Program-made: the position numbers and the translations under genes
Source of the DNA: Pseudomonas sp. LD120
GTDB lineage: Bacteria > Pseudomonadota > Gammaproteobacteria > Pseudomonadales > Pseudomonadaceae
DNA length: 64,000 nt
Reading direction: 5' to 3'
NCBI RefSeq assembly: GCF_009861525.1
Contig: NZ_WVHL01000003.1
Location: forward strand, 1,645,350 to 1,709,349
In this document: positions 27,692 through 38,111 of the stretch, in pieces
Layout: each line of letters begins with the position of its first letter
Numbering within the stretch: position 1 is the stretch's first letter
Notes under the pieces: model-generated
What the model saw: the letters and a program-made list of their open reading frames with translations, nothing else
Databases searched by the model: none
Told to the model about the DNA's origin: nothing

Positions 27692-28932
27692 GGCTGTTCC
27701 CCTTCTTGCTGAACGTCCTGCAACAGCAGGGCGAAATCCTTGAGGGTCTGCTCATCGACCTCGTTGGCGTAGGCGTCGCGCCAGGCCCGGCGGAACAGCT
27801 CTTCGGGGCTCAGTTGATCCAGTTCGATCAGCTCGGCAGTCTCGTCCTCGCCATCGCGGCCGCCTTTGCCGGCGTATTCAGCGGCGATTCGCACCAGGCG
27901 CACGGCCTTGCCTTGCAGGGCGCTTTCCACTTGCTGGCGCAGGTCCGGTTGCGGCTCGTCCAGGCGCACCCGCACTTCCAACCAGGGCTGGCGCTGCTCT
28001 TCGGCCAACAGGTCGATGTCCGGCAGCTCGCCGAGCTGGGTCAGGATCTCCCCCAGGGGCGCCGGGCCCAGGCGTTGCAGGTTCACCGCCCGGGGAATCA
28101 GCCGCGGTTCGACGCTGACCAGGGTCTGGCCGTCCAGGTGTACATCGAGGATCTGGTGTTTGTAGTCGATTTCGGAAAACGATAGGGGAATCGGCGAGCC
28201 GCTGTAGCGGATGCGTTCCTCGCCATTGACCTTCTGCGGTTTGTGCAGGTGCCCCAGGGCCACGTAGCTGATGTCCGCGCCGAACAACGTGGCGGGCAGG
28301 GCTTCGGCGTTGCCGATGATCAGGCTGCGCTCGGAGTCTTCGGACACCGAGCCGCCGGCCATGTGGGCGTGGCTCACGGCGATCAGCGCCTGTCCCGGCT
28401 GGCGGCGGGCGTTGGCCGCGGCGATCAGCCATGCATGGACCTGGGCGATGCCCTTGAGGTAGTCGTCCCCCAGCTGCGGACCGGTGACTTCCGCCGGCCG
28501 CAGGAACGGCAGGGCCAGGCACCAGGCGACAATCGCGCCGCTGGCATCCGGCAGCGGCAGCAGCAGGCGCTCGGCGTCCAGCTGGCCGTCATCCAGCCAC
28601 AGCACCCGGCCCAGTGCGTGGGTGCGCAGCCGCCGCATCAAGGGGGCGGGCAGTTCGATGCGCGAACCGGAGTCATGGTTGCCGGCGATCATCACGATGG
28701 TCAGCGCCGGCTGCTGTTCGTGGGCGTTGACGATGAAGTCGTAGAGCCGCTCCTGGGCCTTGACCGGCGGGTTGACGGTGTCGAACACATCGCCGGCGAT
28801 CAGCAGCACATCCGGCTGTTCGTGTTTGAGCTGACGCAACAGCCATTCAAGGAAGCAGGCGTGTTCGAAGTCGCGTTCCTGGCCATGGAGGTTCTGGCCC
28901 AGGTGCCAGTCGGAGGTGTGAAACAGACGCAA
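27688..28932 (-). CDS. sbcD: Exonuclease SbcCD, nuclease subunit SbcD
   Basis: 414 residues. Metallophosphoesterase motifs appear in order: TSDWHLGQ (residue 6 on), AGDVFD, GNHDSG and later SHAHMAGG and GHLHKPQ. It is the catalytic partner of SbcC. The frame starts MRLFHTSDWHLGQNL, the standard N-terminus, and ends overlapping sbcC by 4 bp. Upstream, a tandem heptamer repeat separates it from batD. Confidence 0.95.
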   Translation of the reverse strand: MRLFHTSDWHLGQNLHGQERDFEHACFLEWLLRQLKHEQPDVLLIAGDVFDTVNPPVKAQERLYDFIVNAHEQQPALTIVMIAGNHDSGSRIELPAPLMRRLRTHALGRVLWLDDGQLDAERLLLPLPDASGAIVAWCLALPFLRPAEVTGPQLGDDYLKGIAQVHAWLIAAANARRQPGQALIAVSHAHMAGGSVSEDSERSLIIGNAEALPATLFGADISYVALGHLHKPQKVNGEERIRYSGSPIPLSFSEIDYKHQILDVHLDGQTLVSVEPRLIPRAVNLQRLGPAPLGEILTQLGELPDIDLLAEEQRQPWLEVRVRLDEPQPDLRQQVESALQGKAVRLVRIAAEYAGKGGRDGEDETAELIELDQLSPEELFRRAWRDAYANEVDEQTLKDFALLLQDVQQEGEQP

Positions 28933-28962
28933 GGCAAACTCCAGGGGAAGCAGCTAAAAGCT

Positions 28963-29003
28963 GCAAGTGGCAAGTGGCAAGTGGCAAGTGGCAAGTGGCA
29001 AGC
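28963..29003. repeat. Tandem heptamer GCAAGTG, five copies plus a partial
   Basis: From 28963 the seven-base unit GCAAGTG repeats five times and ends with GCAAGCG. Further GCTGC/GCAGC and CCGCTTGCGGC pieces flank it. It sits between sbcD and batD and may vary in copy number. A related tract of CCTCAAG and CAAACCG heptamers is at 53.9 kb. Confidence 0.85.
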
Positions 29004-29027
29004 GAATCTTGCCGCTTGCGGCTGCAT

Positions 29028-30659
29028 TTATTTGGGGTACAGCGGCGGCAGGCCGGTGGTGTCCGCCAACGGGTCCTGGACCCGTTCGGCAATGGGAATG
29101 GTGCGGATCGCCCGCCACAGTTCCTCACCTTGCCAGTACTGGCCGGTTTCGCTGTAGAGGGCGCCGTTGAGGCCGTCCAGGGCGTCGGACAGGGGCACGA
29201 AGCGTGCGGCCATTTCGGCCAGGGTTTGCGGTTGCTGGCGGGCCCAGGCGTCCAGGGCCTGGCGGGTGGTTTGTGGGTCGTTGGCCTGGCACGCGCGTTT
29301 GAGGTCGTCCAGCAGCGAGCGTGGGCTGGGGCCGGCCTGCGTCGCTCGCAACACCGCTGGCTGCGAGCGGGCGCGCCACCACAGGCCGAAGCCCAGCACG
29401 CTGGTGCAGGCCAGCAGCAGGGTGCTCAGTTGCCAGAGCCACAAGCCCTGGCTGCCGGCGCTGATCGGCGGCGTGCCGGCGGGGCTGTCCACCACCAGGC
29501 TGGGGTTGTCCACCACCTGCAGGGTGCGCGCTGGCAGGCGGGTGTGTTCCAGGCGGTCTGCCTGGGTGTTCCACCAGGTCACTTGCAGGGCCGGCAGTTC
29601 AAGGTTGCCGGCGCGGGTCGGCACCAGCGCCGTGCGGTCCTCGCGGATCCCCAGCAGGCCGGTTTCGATGGACTGGTTGCTCAGTTGCGGTTGGTCCGGG
29701 TAGCGGCGCAGGCCACTGATGTCCGCTTGGGGCAACGCCGGCAGTTGGGCGCTGGACAGGCCTTCGGCGCGCAGGGTCAGGTTGCGGGTCAGCGAGTCAC
29801 CCACTTGCGGGTGTTCCGGCTCGGGGTTCCAGCTTTCACTCAGGCTCAGGCTGCGGGCGGGCAACCAGGGGCTGTCGGCCGGGTAGTCGGCGGGCTTGGC
29901 CTGCACATCCAGGGTCAGTTCGGTGGAATTGATCCGGATCAGGCGGTCGGACTTGGGCGCCTGGGGGCTCGCGTCCTGGTCATCGGGGCGGGCCAGGGTG
30001 GCGCTGAAGGTCAGCGCCGGGATCGACAACGGGCCGCTGCGTTGCGGGTAGAGGGCATAGCGCATCTCGATCACCCCGTGGCGCACACCATTGATGAGCT
30101 TTTCGTAGGTGCGTGGCTCCCCCAGTTGCTCGACCCGGGCATCACTGAGTTGCAGGGGGCTGAGGCTGCTGTCGTCGAACAGCGGCACCGAGTGGTAGAT
30201 GTGCAGGGTCAGCAGGGCTTGGGCCTGGACGTAGACCTTGGGGTGGTCGAGCTGGGCGTCGATGAACACCGGTTCCTGGCGGGCTGGCGAGGCTTGTGTC
30301 GGGCCGGCATTGACGTGCAGGGTCAGGGCCTGGCTGCGCAGGTTGCCCAGTTGCAGCGGGGCGATCTGCAAGGTGCCGGTGTGGCGGGGCAGCAGGGTGA
30401 TGATCCAGCGGGTGCTGGCGTGGTTGTCGCCCAGGTTGTTGAGCTGGTTGACCTGGCGCGTGCCACGCACTTCGAACTGCGCTTGCAGGGCGCGCAGGTC
30501 GGGCTTGCCGAACTGGGTGACATCGGTGGACTCCAGGGTCAGCTCGACGGTTTCCCCGGCGTTCACCTGGCTGCGGTCCAGGCTGGCGAGCAGCCCGGCA
30601 GCCTGGGACGGCGAGGTCCAGAGCGCGAGGGCAAGCAGAAGGGCAGTGCAGCGGGTCAT
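29028..30659 (-). CDS. BatD-like membrane protein
   Basis: 543 residues with a signal peptide (LLLALALWTSPSQAAG), a long beta-rich periplasmic region with repeated Ig-like segments (VNAGETVELTLES, VYVQAQALLTLHIYH, VGDSLTRNLTLRAEG) and one membrane helix near residue 415 (QLSTLLLACTSVLGFGLWW), then a cytoplasmic tail. This is the BatD/oxygen-tolerance family. Its ATG at 30659 overlaps the stop of the VWA-TPR gene. It ends the moxR operon. Confidence 0.85.
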   Translation of the reverse strand: MTRCTALLLALALWTSPSQAAGLLASLDRSQVNAGETVELTLESTDVTQFGKPDLRALQAQFEVRGTRQVNQLNNLGDNHASTRWIITLLPRHTGTLQIAPLQLGNLRSQALTLHVNAGPTQASPARQEPVFIDAQLDHPKVYVQAQALLTLHIYHSVPLFDDSSLSPLQLSDARVEQLGEPRTYEKLINGVRHGVIEMRYALYPQRSGPLSIPALTFSATLARPDDQDASPQAPKSDRLIRINSTELTLDVQAKPADYPADSPWLPARSLSLSESWNPEPEHPQVGDSLTRNLTLRAEGLSSAQLPALPQADISGLRRYPDQPQLSNQSIETGLLGIREDRTALVPTRAGNLELPALQVTWWNTQADRLEHTRLPARTLQVVDNPSLVVDSPAGTPPISAGSQGLWLWQLSTLLLACTSVLGFGLWWRARSQPAVLRATQAGPSPRSLLDDLKRACQANDPQTTRQALDAWARQQPQTLAEMAARFVPLSDALDGLNGALYSETGQYWQGEELWRAIRTIPIAERVQDPLADTTGLPPLYPK

Positions 30660-32398
30660 CGCGTTTTTCCCTGATCCTGATGTTGTTGCTGTTCGTACCA
30701 GAATTTGCGCCTCAGCAGTTCGCCCGGATCGTCCGGGATCTTGCGCAGCCATTGTTCCAGCGCCTGCTGGTGTTCAGCGTCCAGGCGATCCTCCGCCAGG
30801 CGCAGCGGCGAGGTGCTGGGGCGCTCGTCCAGTTCGCTGCCGGGCACTTCACTGTGGCCGGGACTCTGTTGCTCCTGCCGGGACGTGGCGTCTGCGTCGG
30901 CAGAGGTTTCATCGGGGTTGCTCGGTGTGGCATGAGCAGGCGATGTCTGGGGGGCCGCGCTGCTCGGGCCAGGCCCCTGGTTGTCGTCGCTGTCGGGGTT
31001 CGGCGGTGTCTGCGGCGCGGGTGGTTCGACGGCTCGCTGCTGTTGCAGGAGGCTTTCCACCAGGGCCTTGTTCTGCAGTGCCGGGGTCAGATCCGGCTGG
31101 CGCTCCAGGGCTTGTTCATAGGCGTCGAGGGCCGCGTTCAACTCGCCGCTGCGGGCCAGGGCATTGCCGCGATTGTAGTGGTCGCGGGCGTCGTTGCCTG
31201 CGGCAAAGCGCTCGGCGGCGGCATTGTAGTTGCCAGCCTCGTACAACGCCACGCCTTGCCACTGCGGGTCCTGAAAATGCCGTGCCGCCTCGGCCGGACG
31301 TTGCTGCTCCAGCAGGCGCTGGCCTTGCTGGTCGGGGCGTAGCCACAGGTCGCTGAAGTCAAAGGCGTAGCTGGGTTGCGGCAGGGCCAATAGCAGCAGC
31401 GGCAGGCAGAACAGCCAGCCGCGGCGCCCGGCGCAAGCCGCCAGTAACAGCAGTGGCAGCAACAGCCAGTAACCCTGGTCGGCCCAGGCGTCCAGGCGCA
31501 GGGTCTGGCCGTCGCTGCGCAGGCCTTGGGGCCCGCCCAGGAGGCCCAGGGCTCGCAGGTCACTGTCGTCCAGGCGCGCCTGGCGGTAGCGGCCCCCGAC
31601 CTCGCCGATGAAGCGCTTCAGGTCGGGGCTGTCCAGGCGCGATACCAGGATCGCCCCCTGGTCGTCCTTGAGGTAGCTGCCGTCTTCCAGGGTGACCGGC
31701 GCGCCGTCGCGACTGCCGATACCGAGCATCAGCAACTGCGGTGCCTTGCCGCTCAGCACCTGGCGGATGCCCTGGCGTTCCTGCTCGTTGAGGGAGGAGG
31801 CCATCAGCAGCACCCGGCCCTGGCCCAGGGCGCCCTGGTCCAGCAGCTTGAGGGCCTTGACCAGGGCCAGGTCGGCACGCTGCCCGGGTTGGGGCATGAT
31901 CGCCGGGGTGAGCGCGTCCAGCAGGTTGCGGCTGGTGGCCAGGTCGTCGGACAGCGGCACCAGGGTATGCGCGCTGCCGGCGTAGACCACGATTGCGGTC
32001 TGGGCGTCGCGGCGCAGGGCCAGCAAATCCAGGAGCTTGTGCCGGGCCTGCTGCAGGCGATTGGGCGGTACGTCGTGCGCGAGCATCTGCGGGGTCAGTT
32101 CCAGCAGCACCACCAGCGGGTCGGCGGGTTTCTGGCGGGTCTGTTCCACCCGCTGCCAGCTGGGGCCCAGCAATGCCAGGACCGCCAGCAGCCAGGCCAG
32201 GCCCAGGGCCACCCAGGGCAGCTTGCTTTCGCGGCCATTGCCGCCGCTGAGCAAGGCGGCGTGGAAGGCGGGTGGCAGGATCATCTGCCAGCGTCCGGCG
32301 CGTTTCTGTCGGTGCCAGAGCTGCCACAGCAGCAGCGCTAGCAGCGGCAGCACCAGCAACCACCAGGGGCGGAACCAATGGGGCCAGAGGCTGATCAT
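30656..32398 (-). CDS. VWA and TPR membrane protein (BatB/BatC-like fusion)
   Basis: 580 residues: two membrane helices near the N-terminus, a von Willebrand A-like domain (about 90-270), a third helix (about 315-345), then TPR units (YNRGNALARSGELNAALDAY) and a low-complexity Pro/Ser/Asp tail. It corresponds to BatB joined to BatC. The metal-ion site is degenerate: where family members have a DxSxS pattern, this protein reads LLELTPQMLAHD. It overlaps batA and batD by 4 bp each. Confidence 0.83.
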   Translation of the reverse strand: MISLWPHWFRPWWLLVLPLLALLLWQLWHRQKRAGRWQMILPPAFHAALLSGGNGRESKLPWVALGLAWLLAVLALLGPSWQRVEQTRQKPADPLVVLLELTPQMLAHDVPPNRLQQARHKLLDLLALRRDAQTAIVVYAGSAHTLVPLSDDLATSRNLLDALTPAIMPQPGQRADLALVKALKLLDQGALGQGRVLLMASSLNEQERQGIRQVLSGKAPQLLMLGIGSRDGAPVTLEDGSYLKDDQGAILVSRLDSPDLKRFIGEVGGRYRQARLDDSDLRALGLLGGPQGLRSDGQTLRLDAWADQGYWLLLPLLLLAACAGRRGWLFCLPLLLLALPQPSYAFDFSDLWLRPDQQGQRLLEQQRPAEAARHFQDPQWQGVALYEAGNYNAAAERFAAGNDARDHYNRGNALARSGELNAALDAYEQALERQPDLTPALQNKALVESLLQQQRAVEPPAPQTPPNPDSDDNQGPGPSSAAPQTSPAHATPSNPDETSADADATSRQEQQSPGHSEVPGSELDERPSTSPLRLAEDRLDAEHQQALEQWLRKIPDDPGELLRRKFWYEQQQHQDQGKTR

Positions 32399-33471
32399 CG
32401 ACGCCTCCGCAGACGCAGGCGCTTGAGCCGCTGGCGCCAGTCGTGGGCGGGCAGCAGGAAACTCGACTGAGTGAACAAGCGCTGCAGCGGGTTGTGCGGC
32501 CAGCGCTCACGCAGCACCAGCAACACGCTGAGCAGCAGGGCGGCGGCCAGGGGGCAGTGGTACAGGGCCTGGGCCGGACGCGCCTGGGTCGGCTGCTGGG
32601 CCACCGGTTCGAGTTGGTCGAGGGTGTCCTTGATGGCTTGCAGTTGCGCGCCGTCATGGGCCCGGAAGTAACGCCCGCCGGTGACTTCGGCCAGCTCCCT
32701 GAGGGTCGGCTCGTCCAGGTCCAGGCTCGGGTTGAGGCCCAAAATGCCCAGGGTGGCACTCTCTTGCGGGTCGGCGCCGATGCCGATCGGGTAGATCTTC
32801 ACCCCTTCCTCGGCGGCCAGCCGCGCGGCGGTAAGGGGGGCGATTTCGCCACCGTTGTTGGCACCGTCGGTGATCAGGATCAACACCCGGCTTTGCGCCG
32901 GACGCTGGCGCAGGCGCTTCAGGGCCAGGCCGATGGCGTCACCGATGGCGGTGTTCTTGCCGGCAATGCCGATCCTCGCTTCGTCGAGCCAGACCCGTAC
33001 CGTGCGCCGGTCGAAGGTCAGGGGCGCCTGCAGATAGGCCTGGCTGCCAAACAGGATCAGTCCGACCCGGTCGCCCTGGCGGTGTTCGAGAAAATCGCCC
33101 AGCAGGTGCTGGACCAGGCTCAGGCGGCTGACGTCTTCGTCCTGCCATTGCATGTCGGGAAAGTCCATCGAGCCGGACACGTCCACCGCCACCAGCAGAT
33201 CGCGTCCACTGGCGGCTACCGGCAGCGGTTCACCCAGCCACTGCGGACGCGCCGCGGCCAGCAGGAGCAAGACCCAGAGCGCGATGAAGCGTGCCTGCTG
33301 GCGCCAGGTCGGCAGGTTGACCCGGGCCCGGCGTTTGGACAGGCCTTCGAGCTCACCGAGAAAACTCACGCGCAGCGCCGGTTCGCCGCTGTCGGCCACC
33401 GGCAACACCAGGCGCAGCAGCCAGGGCAGCGGCAGCAGGGCGAAGATCCACGGCCAGGCGAACTCAAACAT
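32395..33471 (-). CDS. VWA-domain membrane protein (BatA-like)
   Basis: 358 residues. Two N-terminal helices (FAWPWIFALLPLPWLLRLVL and RFIALWVLLLLAAARP) precede a VWA domain with an intact metal site DVSGSMDFPD (about residue 94) and the downstream ILITDGANNGG. A C-terminal helix anchors it again. It should pair with the VWA-TPR protein in the moxR system. It overlaps the DUF4381 gene by 8 bp. Confidence 0.86.
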   Translation of the reverse strand: MFEFAWPWIFALLPLPWLLRLVLPVADSGEPALRVSFLGELEGLSKRRARVNLPTWRQQARFIALWVLLLLAAARPQWLGEPLPVAASGRDLLVAVDVSGSMDFPDMQWQDEDVSRLSLVQHLLGDFLEHRQGDRVGLILFGSQAYLQAPLTFDRRTVRVWLDEARIGIAGKNTAIGDAIGLALKRLRQRPAQSRVLILITDGANNGGEIAPLTAARLAAEEGVKIYPIGIGADPQESATLGILGLNPSLDLDEPTLRELAEVTGGRYFRAHDGAQLQAIKDTLDQLEPVAQQPTQARPAQALYHCPLAAALLLSVLLVLRERWPHNPLQRLFTQSSFLLPAHDWRQRLKRLRLRRRR

Positions 33472-33958
33472 GCTTGCGAATCCAAGTGTCCACCGCTTGG
33501 GTCAGGCCGGCGATGGCTTTGTCGTCGAGCTTGCACTCGGGTTTGTAGGCACCTTCCACCAGCACCATCCAGCGGGTCAGGCCGGCGGCCGGGCAGCGGT
33601 TGTCGAGAAACGCCAGCCATTTGCGGCCATTGAGGGTGTGGCTCTGGCTGTAAGGATAGTGGTTGCGGCACAGGCGTTTGAGCAGGGCGTTGAGCGCCTG
33701 CAGCCAAGCCCCGGCGGGCGCGCCGTCGTAGGGTTTGGGCAACTGCGCCAGTTCCGCCAGGGCAGCCAGGCGCACCGGGTCCAGCGGTTGTTCGCCCCGT
33801 GCCTGCACAGCCTTGCCTGGCCACAAGTGACGCCAGTGCCACAGGCCGAACCCCAGCAGCGGCAGCAGGATCGCCAACACCCACCAGCCCGGCGCCGGCG
33901 GCCACAGGCCAATTTCCGGGGGCGGCAGCAGCGGTTGCAGCTGCTCCAGGCTGCTCAT
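33464..33958 (-). CDS. DUF4381 family membrane protein
   Basis: 164 residues. One hydrophobic helix at about 26-42 (WVLAILLPLLGFGLWHW) precedes a cytoplasmic region with GAWLQALNALLKRLCR. This small protein is a constant member of the moxR-DUF58-VWA operons of Proteobacteria; its role is not established. It overlaps both neighbours by a few bases, which supports a single coupled operon. Confidence 0.82.
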   Translation of the reverse strand: MSSLEQLQPLLPPPEIGLWPPAPGWWVLAILLPLLGFGLWHWRHLWPGKAVQARGEQPLDPVRLAALAELAQLPKPYDGAPAGAWLQALNALLKRLCRNHYPYSQSHTLNGRKWLAFLDNRCPAAGLTRWMVLVEGAYKPECKLDDKAIAGLTQAVDTWIRKHV

Positions 33959-34896
33959 CGGCCGGCTCCGGGGCGCTGCGGATTGAGGTACTCGCGCAGT
34001 TGCTCGACCATTTCGCTCTGAGTGCTCAAGGGCATCAGCAGCACTCGCAGTTTTTGCCCCAGGCGTTCCCAGCGGGCGATGCGCGCCTCGCTCTGTGCGC
34101 GATAGGCCCGGCGCAGGTCGTCATTCAGGGTGTCCAGTTCCAGTTGCGCGCCGCGCTCGGCGAAACGCAGCAGCCCGGCGGCGGGCAGGGCGTGGTCCAA
34201 AGGATCGGACAGCGGCATCAGCAACAGGTCGCAATGGCGCGACAGCAAGCTCAACTGCTGTTCGGCGGCGTCGCTCAGGGCCCGCTCATCGCAGATCACG
34301 ATCACCAGACTGCCAGGACGCAGCACTTCGCGGCCGCGCAACAGCGCGGTGCCCAGGGCGTCACGCTGAGGCTGGGCTTCGCTGTGCAGCGACTGGTTGA
34401 CCCGCACCAGGCGGTTGAGCAGTTGCAACAGGCTCTGTTTGCTGCGCCGGGGCTTGATCTCGTAGTGCTCGTTATCGCCGAACACCAGGCCACCGACCCG
34501 GTCGTTGTGCCCCAGGGCGGCCCAGCCGATCAGGCTCGCAGCCTGAGCGGCGAGCACCGACTTGAACATCAGTCCGGAGCCGAAGAACAGCTGGCGGCTC
34601 TGCTCGACCATGATGAAGATCGGCCGCTCGCGCTCTTCGTGAAACAGTTTGGTGTGGGGTTCCTGGGTACGCGCGGTGACCCGCCAGTCGATGGTGCGCA
34701 CGTCGTCGCCGGCCTGATACACCCGCACCTGATCGAAGTCCACGCCGCGCCCGCGCAGCTTGGAATGGTGCAGGCCGATCAGCGGGCTGCGCTGGCTCGG
34801 GGTGGAGAACAGCTGTACCTCGCGCACGCGGTGGCGCATCTCGATCAGTTCGCCGAGGGTGATGCGAATGCCGGGTTCGGCAACGGGCTGGGTCAT
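33955..34896 (-). CDS. DUF58 family protein
   Basis: 313 residues from the ATG at 34896. The signature DVRTIDWRVTARTQEPHTK lies near residue 65, within the family's conserved core, and the C-terminal half resembles a VWA fold without a full metal site. It is found beside MoxR ATPases almost universally. The start lies 5 bp after the moxR stop. Confidence 0.87.
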   Translation of the reverse strand: MTQPVAEPGIRITLGELIEMRHRVREVQLFSTPSQRSPLIGLHHSKLRGRGVDFDQVRVYQAGDDVRTIDWRVTARTQEPHTKLFHEERERPIFIMVEQSRQLFFGSGLMFKSVLAAQAASLIGWAALGHNDRVGGLVFGDNEHYEIKPRRSKQSLLQLLNRLVRVNQSLHSEAQPQRDALGTALLRGREVLRPGSLVIVICDERALSDAAEQQLSLLSRHCDLLLMPLSDPLDHALPAAGLLRFAERGAQLELDTLNDDLRRAYRAQSEARIARWERLGQKLRVLLMPLSTQSEMVEQLREYLNPQRPGAGR

Positions 34897-34901
34897 GGGG
34901 C

Positions 34902-35861
<960 letters not shown>

Positions 35862-36087
35862 CGGTGACTGTTCCTGGAGAGGGTGTGCTCCGAGCGTTGC
35901 GATAACGTCAGGGCTGGGGACGGTACTTTAATCCATAGCAGGGGGTGGCGACTAACGGGGAACGGCAGATTTAGCCAATTAGTCGAAAAAACAGTTCGCT
36001 TTGCCGCCTGGCGCCTGCCTGCCCCAGCCACTTGTGGCAGCGGCTAGCGGGTGCCTGTCGCCGCGGCTGAGCCTTGGCGAAGCCGCG

Positions 36088-36106
36088 AAAAGCCCCGCGG
36101 GGCCTT
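36088..36106 (-). terminator. Rho-independent terminator, in the 35862-36157 intergenic region
   Basis: On the minus strand the palindrome GCCCCGCGGGGC is followed by TTTT, just downstream of the 109-residue gene. The rest of the roughly 300-bp region contains an imperfect GCAGCGGCTAGCGG repeat near 36035 and presumably the moxR promoter, and no gene. Confidence 0.6.
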
Positions 36107-36157
36107 GTTTGGCGATCTCCCGCCGCACCGCTGGTGGCTGAGAGATCGCGGCGGGGC

Positions 36158-36487
36158 TCAGTTGCTGTAGCTGGACAGGGGGCGTTCGGCGTTGCGCGCC
36201 GGTGGTTTGCTGCTGCGGGTGCGCCAGTGTTCGATCAGCGCCCGGCCGTGGGCCAGGCCGGCCTGCAGCGCGGCTTCGGTGCTGGTGTAGTCATTGCCGT
36301 AAGGCGGGCAGGCGAAGTGCAAGGAGAAACACGGGTGCTGGCCGTGGCCGGTGAGCCGGCCGACGTAGCTGTAGTTGGCGCCGGACTGGTGCGGGTCAAG
36401 GCTTGGCGAGCTCGGTTCACGGATGATCATCACGTAGATGTCATGGTCGAATTGGGTGTCTTGATACCAACTGCTGGAATAATCCAT
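36158..36487 (-). CDS. Hypothetical protein, 109 residues
   Basis: The start MDYSSSWYQDTQFDHD has a strong AAGGAGG site 5 bp upstream, which selects it over the longer open frame. The protein reads as soluble, with no signal or membrane segment, and contains YVGRLTGHGQHPCFSLHFACP and a helical AALQAGLAHGRALIEHW. I do not recognise a family. The gene has its own terminator and a 61-bp gap from the amidase upstream. Confidence 0.65.
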   Translation of the reverse strand: MDYSSSWYQDTQFDHDIYVMIIREPSSPSLDPHQSGANYSYVGRLTGHGQHPCFSLHFACPPYGNDYTSTEAALQAGLAHGRALIEHWRTRSSKPPARNAERPLSSYSN

Positions 36488-36548
36488 GGTCCACCTCCTT
36501 GTAATGAGTGCGCCGCCACCAGGCGTCGGCGGCGTGTTCTGAACGGGT

Positions 36549-38006
36549 CTAGCGGTTTTCCGCCGAGGCGGTGTCGAGCAGCCCGGACGGGTGGCTGAAC
36601 AGGCCCTCGGGCAGGCGTTTCTCCAAGGCCCTGGCCGCCCGCAGTACCCACTCGTCGCGTCCGAAGCGGGCAACGAGCTGCAGGCCGATGGGCAAGCCGC
36701 TGCTGCTCAGGCCGCAGGGCAGGCTCAGTGCCGGCTGGCGGCTGAAGTTGAACGGGAAGGTAGTCGGCTGCCACATGGCGCTGATCGGTTCGGGCCAGTC
36801 CGGTGGCATGTCGCGGTCCACGGCGAAGGGTTGCACCACCGTGGTGGGAGTCAGTAGCAGGTCGTAGTCGCCGAGAAAATCATGCAGCTGTTGGGCCACC
36901 TGATGCCGTTCCTGCACCGCGCAGGCGTAGTCCAGGGCGCTGAGCTGGCGTGCCCGAAGCTGGGACTGCTGGAGAAAATCCCCCGCCAGGTGCTGGCGTT
37001 CAGCGGGTATCTCCTGGGCCATGGCGCTGGCCACTTCCACCGGCCAGGCCCGCAGGTAATTAGGCGCCGGGTTGCCGATGTCCGGCGACACTTGGCACAA
37101 GGTCGCTCCCGCTTCCTGCAGCAGTTGGGCCGCGGCCAGGCAACAGGCAGCAATCTGCGGGTCGACATAGGCGGCGTAGCCCAGGTCGACGCTGAAGGCA
37201 ATCCGCAGACCGCTGACACCGTCCTCGATACGCTGCAGAAACTCACCGGGCGCGTGGGGCCAGGCAAAGGGTTCGTCAGGCTCATAGGCGCTGAGCAGTT
37301 CCATGAGCAAGGCGATGTCCCGCACATGGCGGGCAATCGGGCCCTCGGCGGCCAGGCCCCCCGGATCGCTGCTCGGGCAGGCGGACACTCGGCCATGACT
37401 GGGTTTGAAGCCGACCACCCCACAGAAGCTTGAGGGCGTGCGGATCGAGCCGGCGGCATCGTTGCCAGTGGCCGCCGGGGCGTAACCGGCGGCCACGGCG
37501 GCGGTGCTGCCGCCACTGCTGCCACCGGCATGCACGGCGAGGTTCCACGGGTTGCGGGTGATGCCGGTCAACGGGCTGTCGGTCAGTGGCGTGCTGCCCA
37601 GCTCTGGCAGGGTGGTCTTGCCAATGAAGATCGCGCCAGCCTCGCGCAGCCGCGCCACCAGGCTGGTATCGCGAAGCATTGCCGGCCGGTCGGCCAGGGC
37701 CTTTGAACCACTGCGGGTGCGCCAGCCCTGAATATCGCTGTTGTCCTTGACCAGGATGGGAATGCCGTCCAGCCGCCCCATGGGTGTTCCGGCGGCCCAG
37801 CGCTCGGTGGAGGCCTGGGCGGCGAGCAGGGCGGCGGCGTCCTGACGCTCGCACAGCGCGTTGAGCTGCGGTTCATGACGCTCGATCTGCGCCAGCACGG
37901 CATGCAGCAGGTCCAGTGGGGTGAACTGGCGCGCGGCAAAACCCTGCAGCAATGCTTCGATCGACAGCCGGTGCAGGGCCGGTTGGCGGGGGCTGGATAA
38001 CGGCAT
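36549..38006 (-). CDS. Amidase, amidase-signature family
   Basis: 485 residues from the ATG at 38006, which removes an unlikely leader. The Ser-Ser-Lys centre is visible: Lys in IPILVKDNSD (about 85), the signature AGGSSGGSTAAVAAG (about 160) and the nucleophile region TGNDAAGSIRTPSSFCGVVG. The family hydrolyses diverse amides. Its place next to a polyamine-binding protein and the agmatine deiminase raises the idea that it acts on an amide of polyamine breakdown (for example N-carbamoylputrescine-like compounds are handled by a different family), but this is unproven. Confidence 0.87.
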   Translation of the reverse strand: MPLSSPRQPALHRLSIEALLQGFAARQFTPLDLLHAVLAQIERHEPQLNALCERQDAAALLAAQASTERWAAGTPMGRLDGIPILVKDNSDIQGWRTRSGSKALADRPAMLRDTSLVARLREAGAIFIGKTTLPELGSTPLTDSPLTGITRNPWNLAVHAGGSSGGSTAAVAAGYAPAATGNDAAGSIRTPSSFCGVVGFKPSHGRVSACPSSDPGGLAAEGPIARHVRDIALLMELLSAYEPDEPFAWPHAPGEFLQRIEDGVSGLRIAFSVDLGYAAYVDPQIAACCLAAAQLLQEAGATLCQVSPDIGNPAPNYLRAWPVEVASAMAQEIPAERQHLAGDFLQQSQLRARQLSALDYACAVQERHQVAQQLHDFLGDYDLLLTPTTVVQPFAVDRDMPPDWPEPISAMWQPTTFPFNFSRQPALSLPCGLSSSGLPIGLQLVARFGRDEWVLRAARALEKRLPEGLFSHPSGLLDTASAENR

Positions 38007-38111
38007 GGGCAGTTCTTCGTTCAAGGACGCTGGGGGCCGGCAGCCGCCCAGCGTGTGCAGGCTTCGGGCGTGCCGCAAGCGGCGCCACGCAATGCCTTGA
38101 GGGTGAGTGCC

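Noticed and set aside
25634..27712. 692-residue frame opposite sbcC
   Set aside because: Mirror of the Gln/Leu-rich coiled coil of SbcC; Leu/Gln-rich with no start signal or domain.
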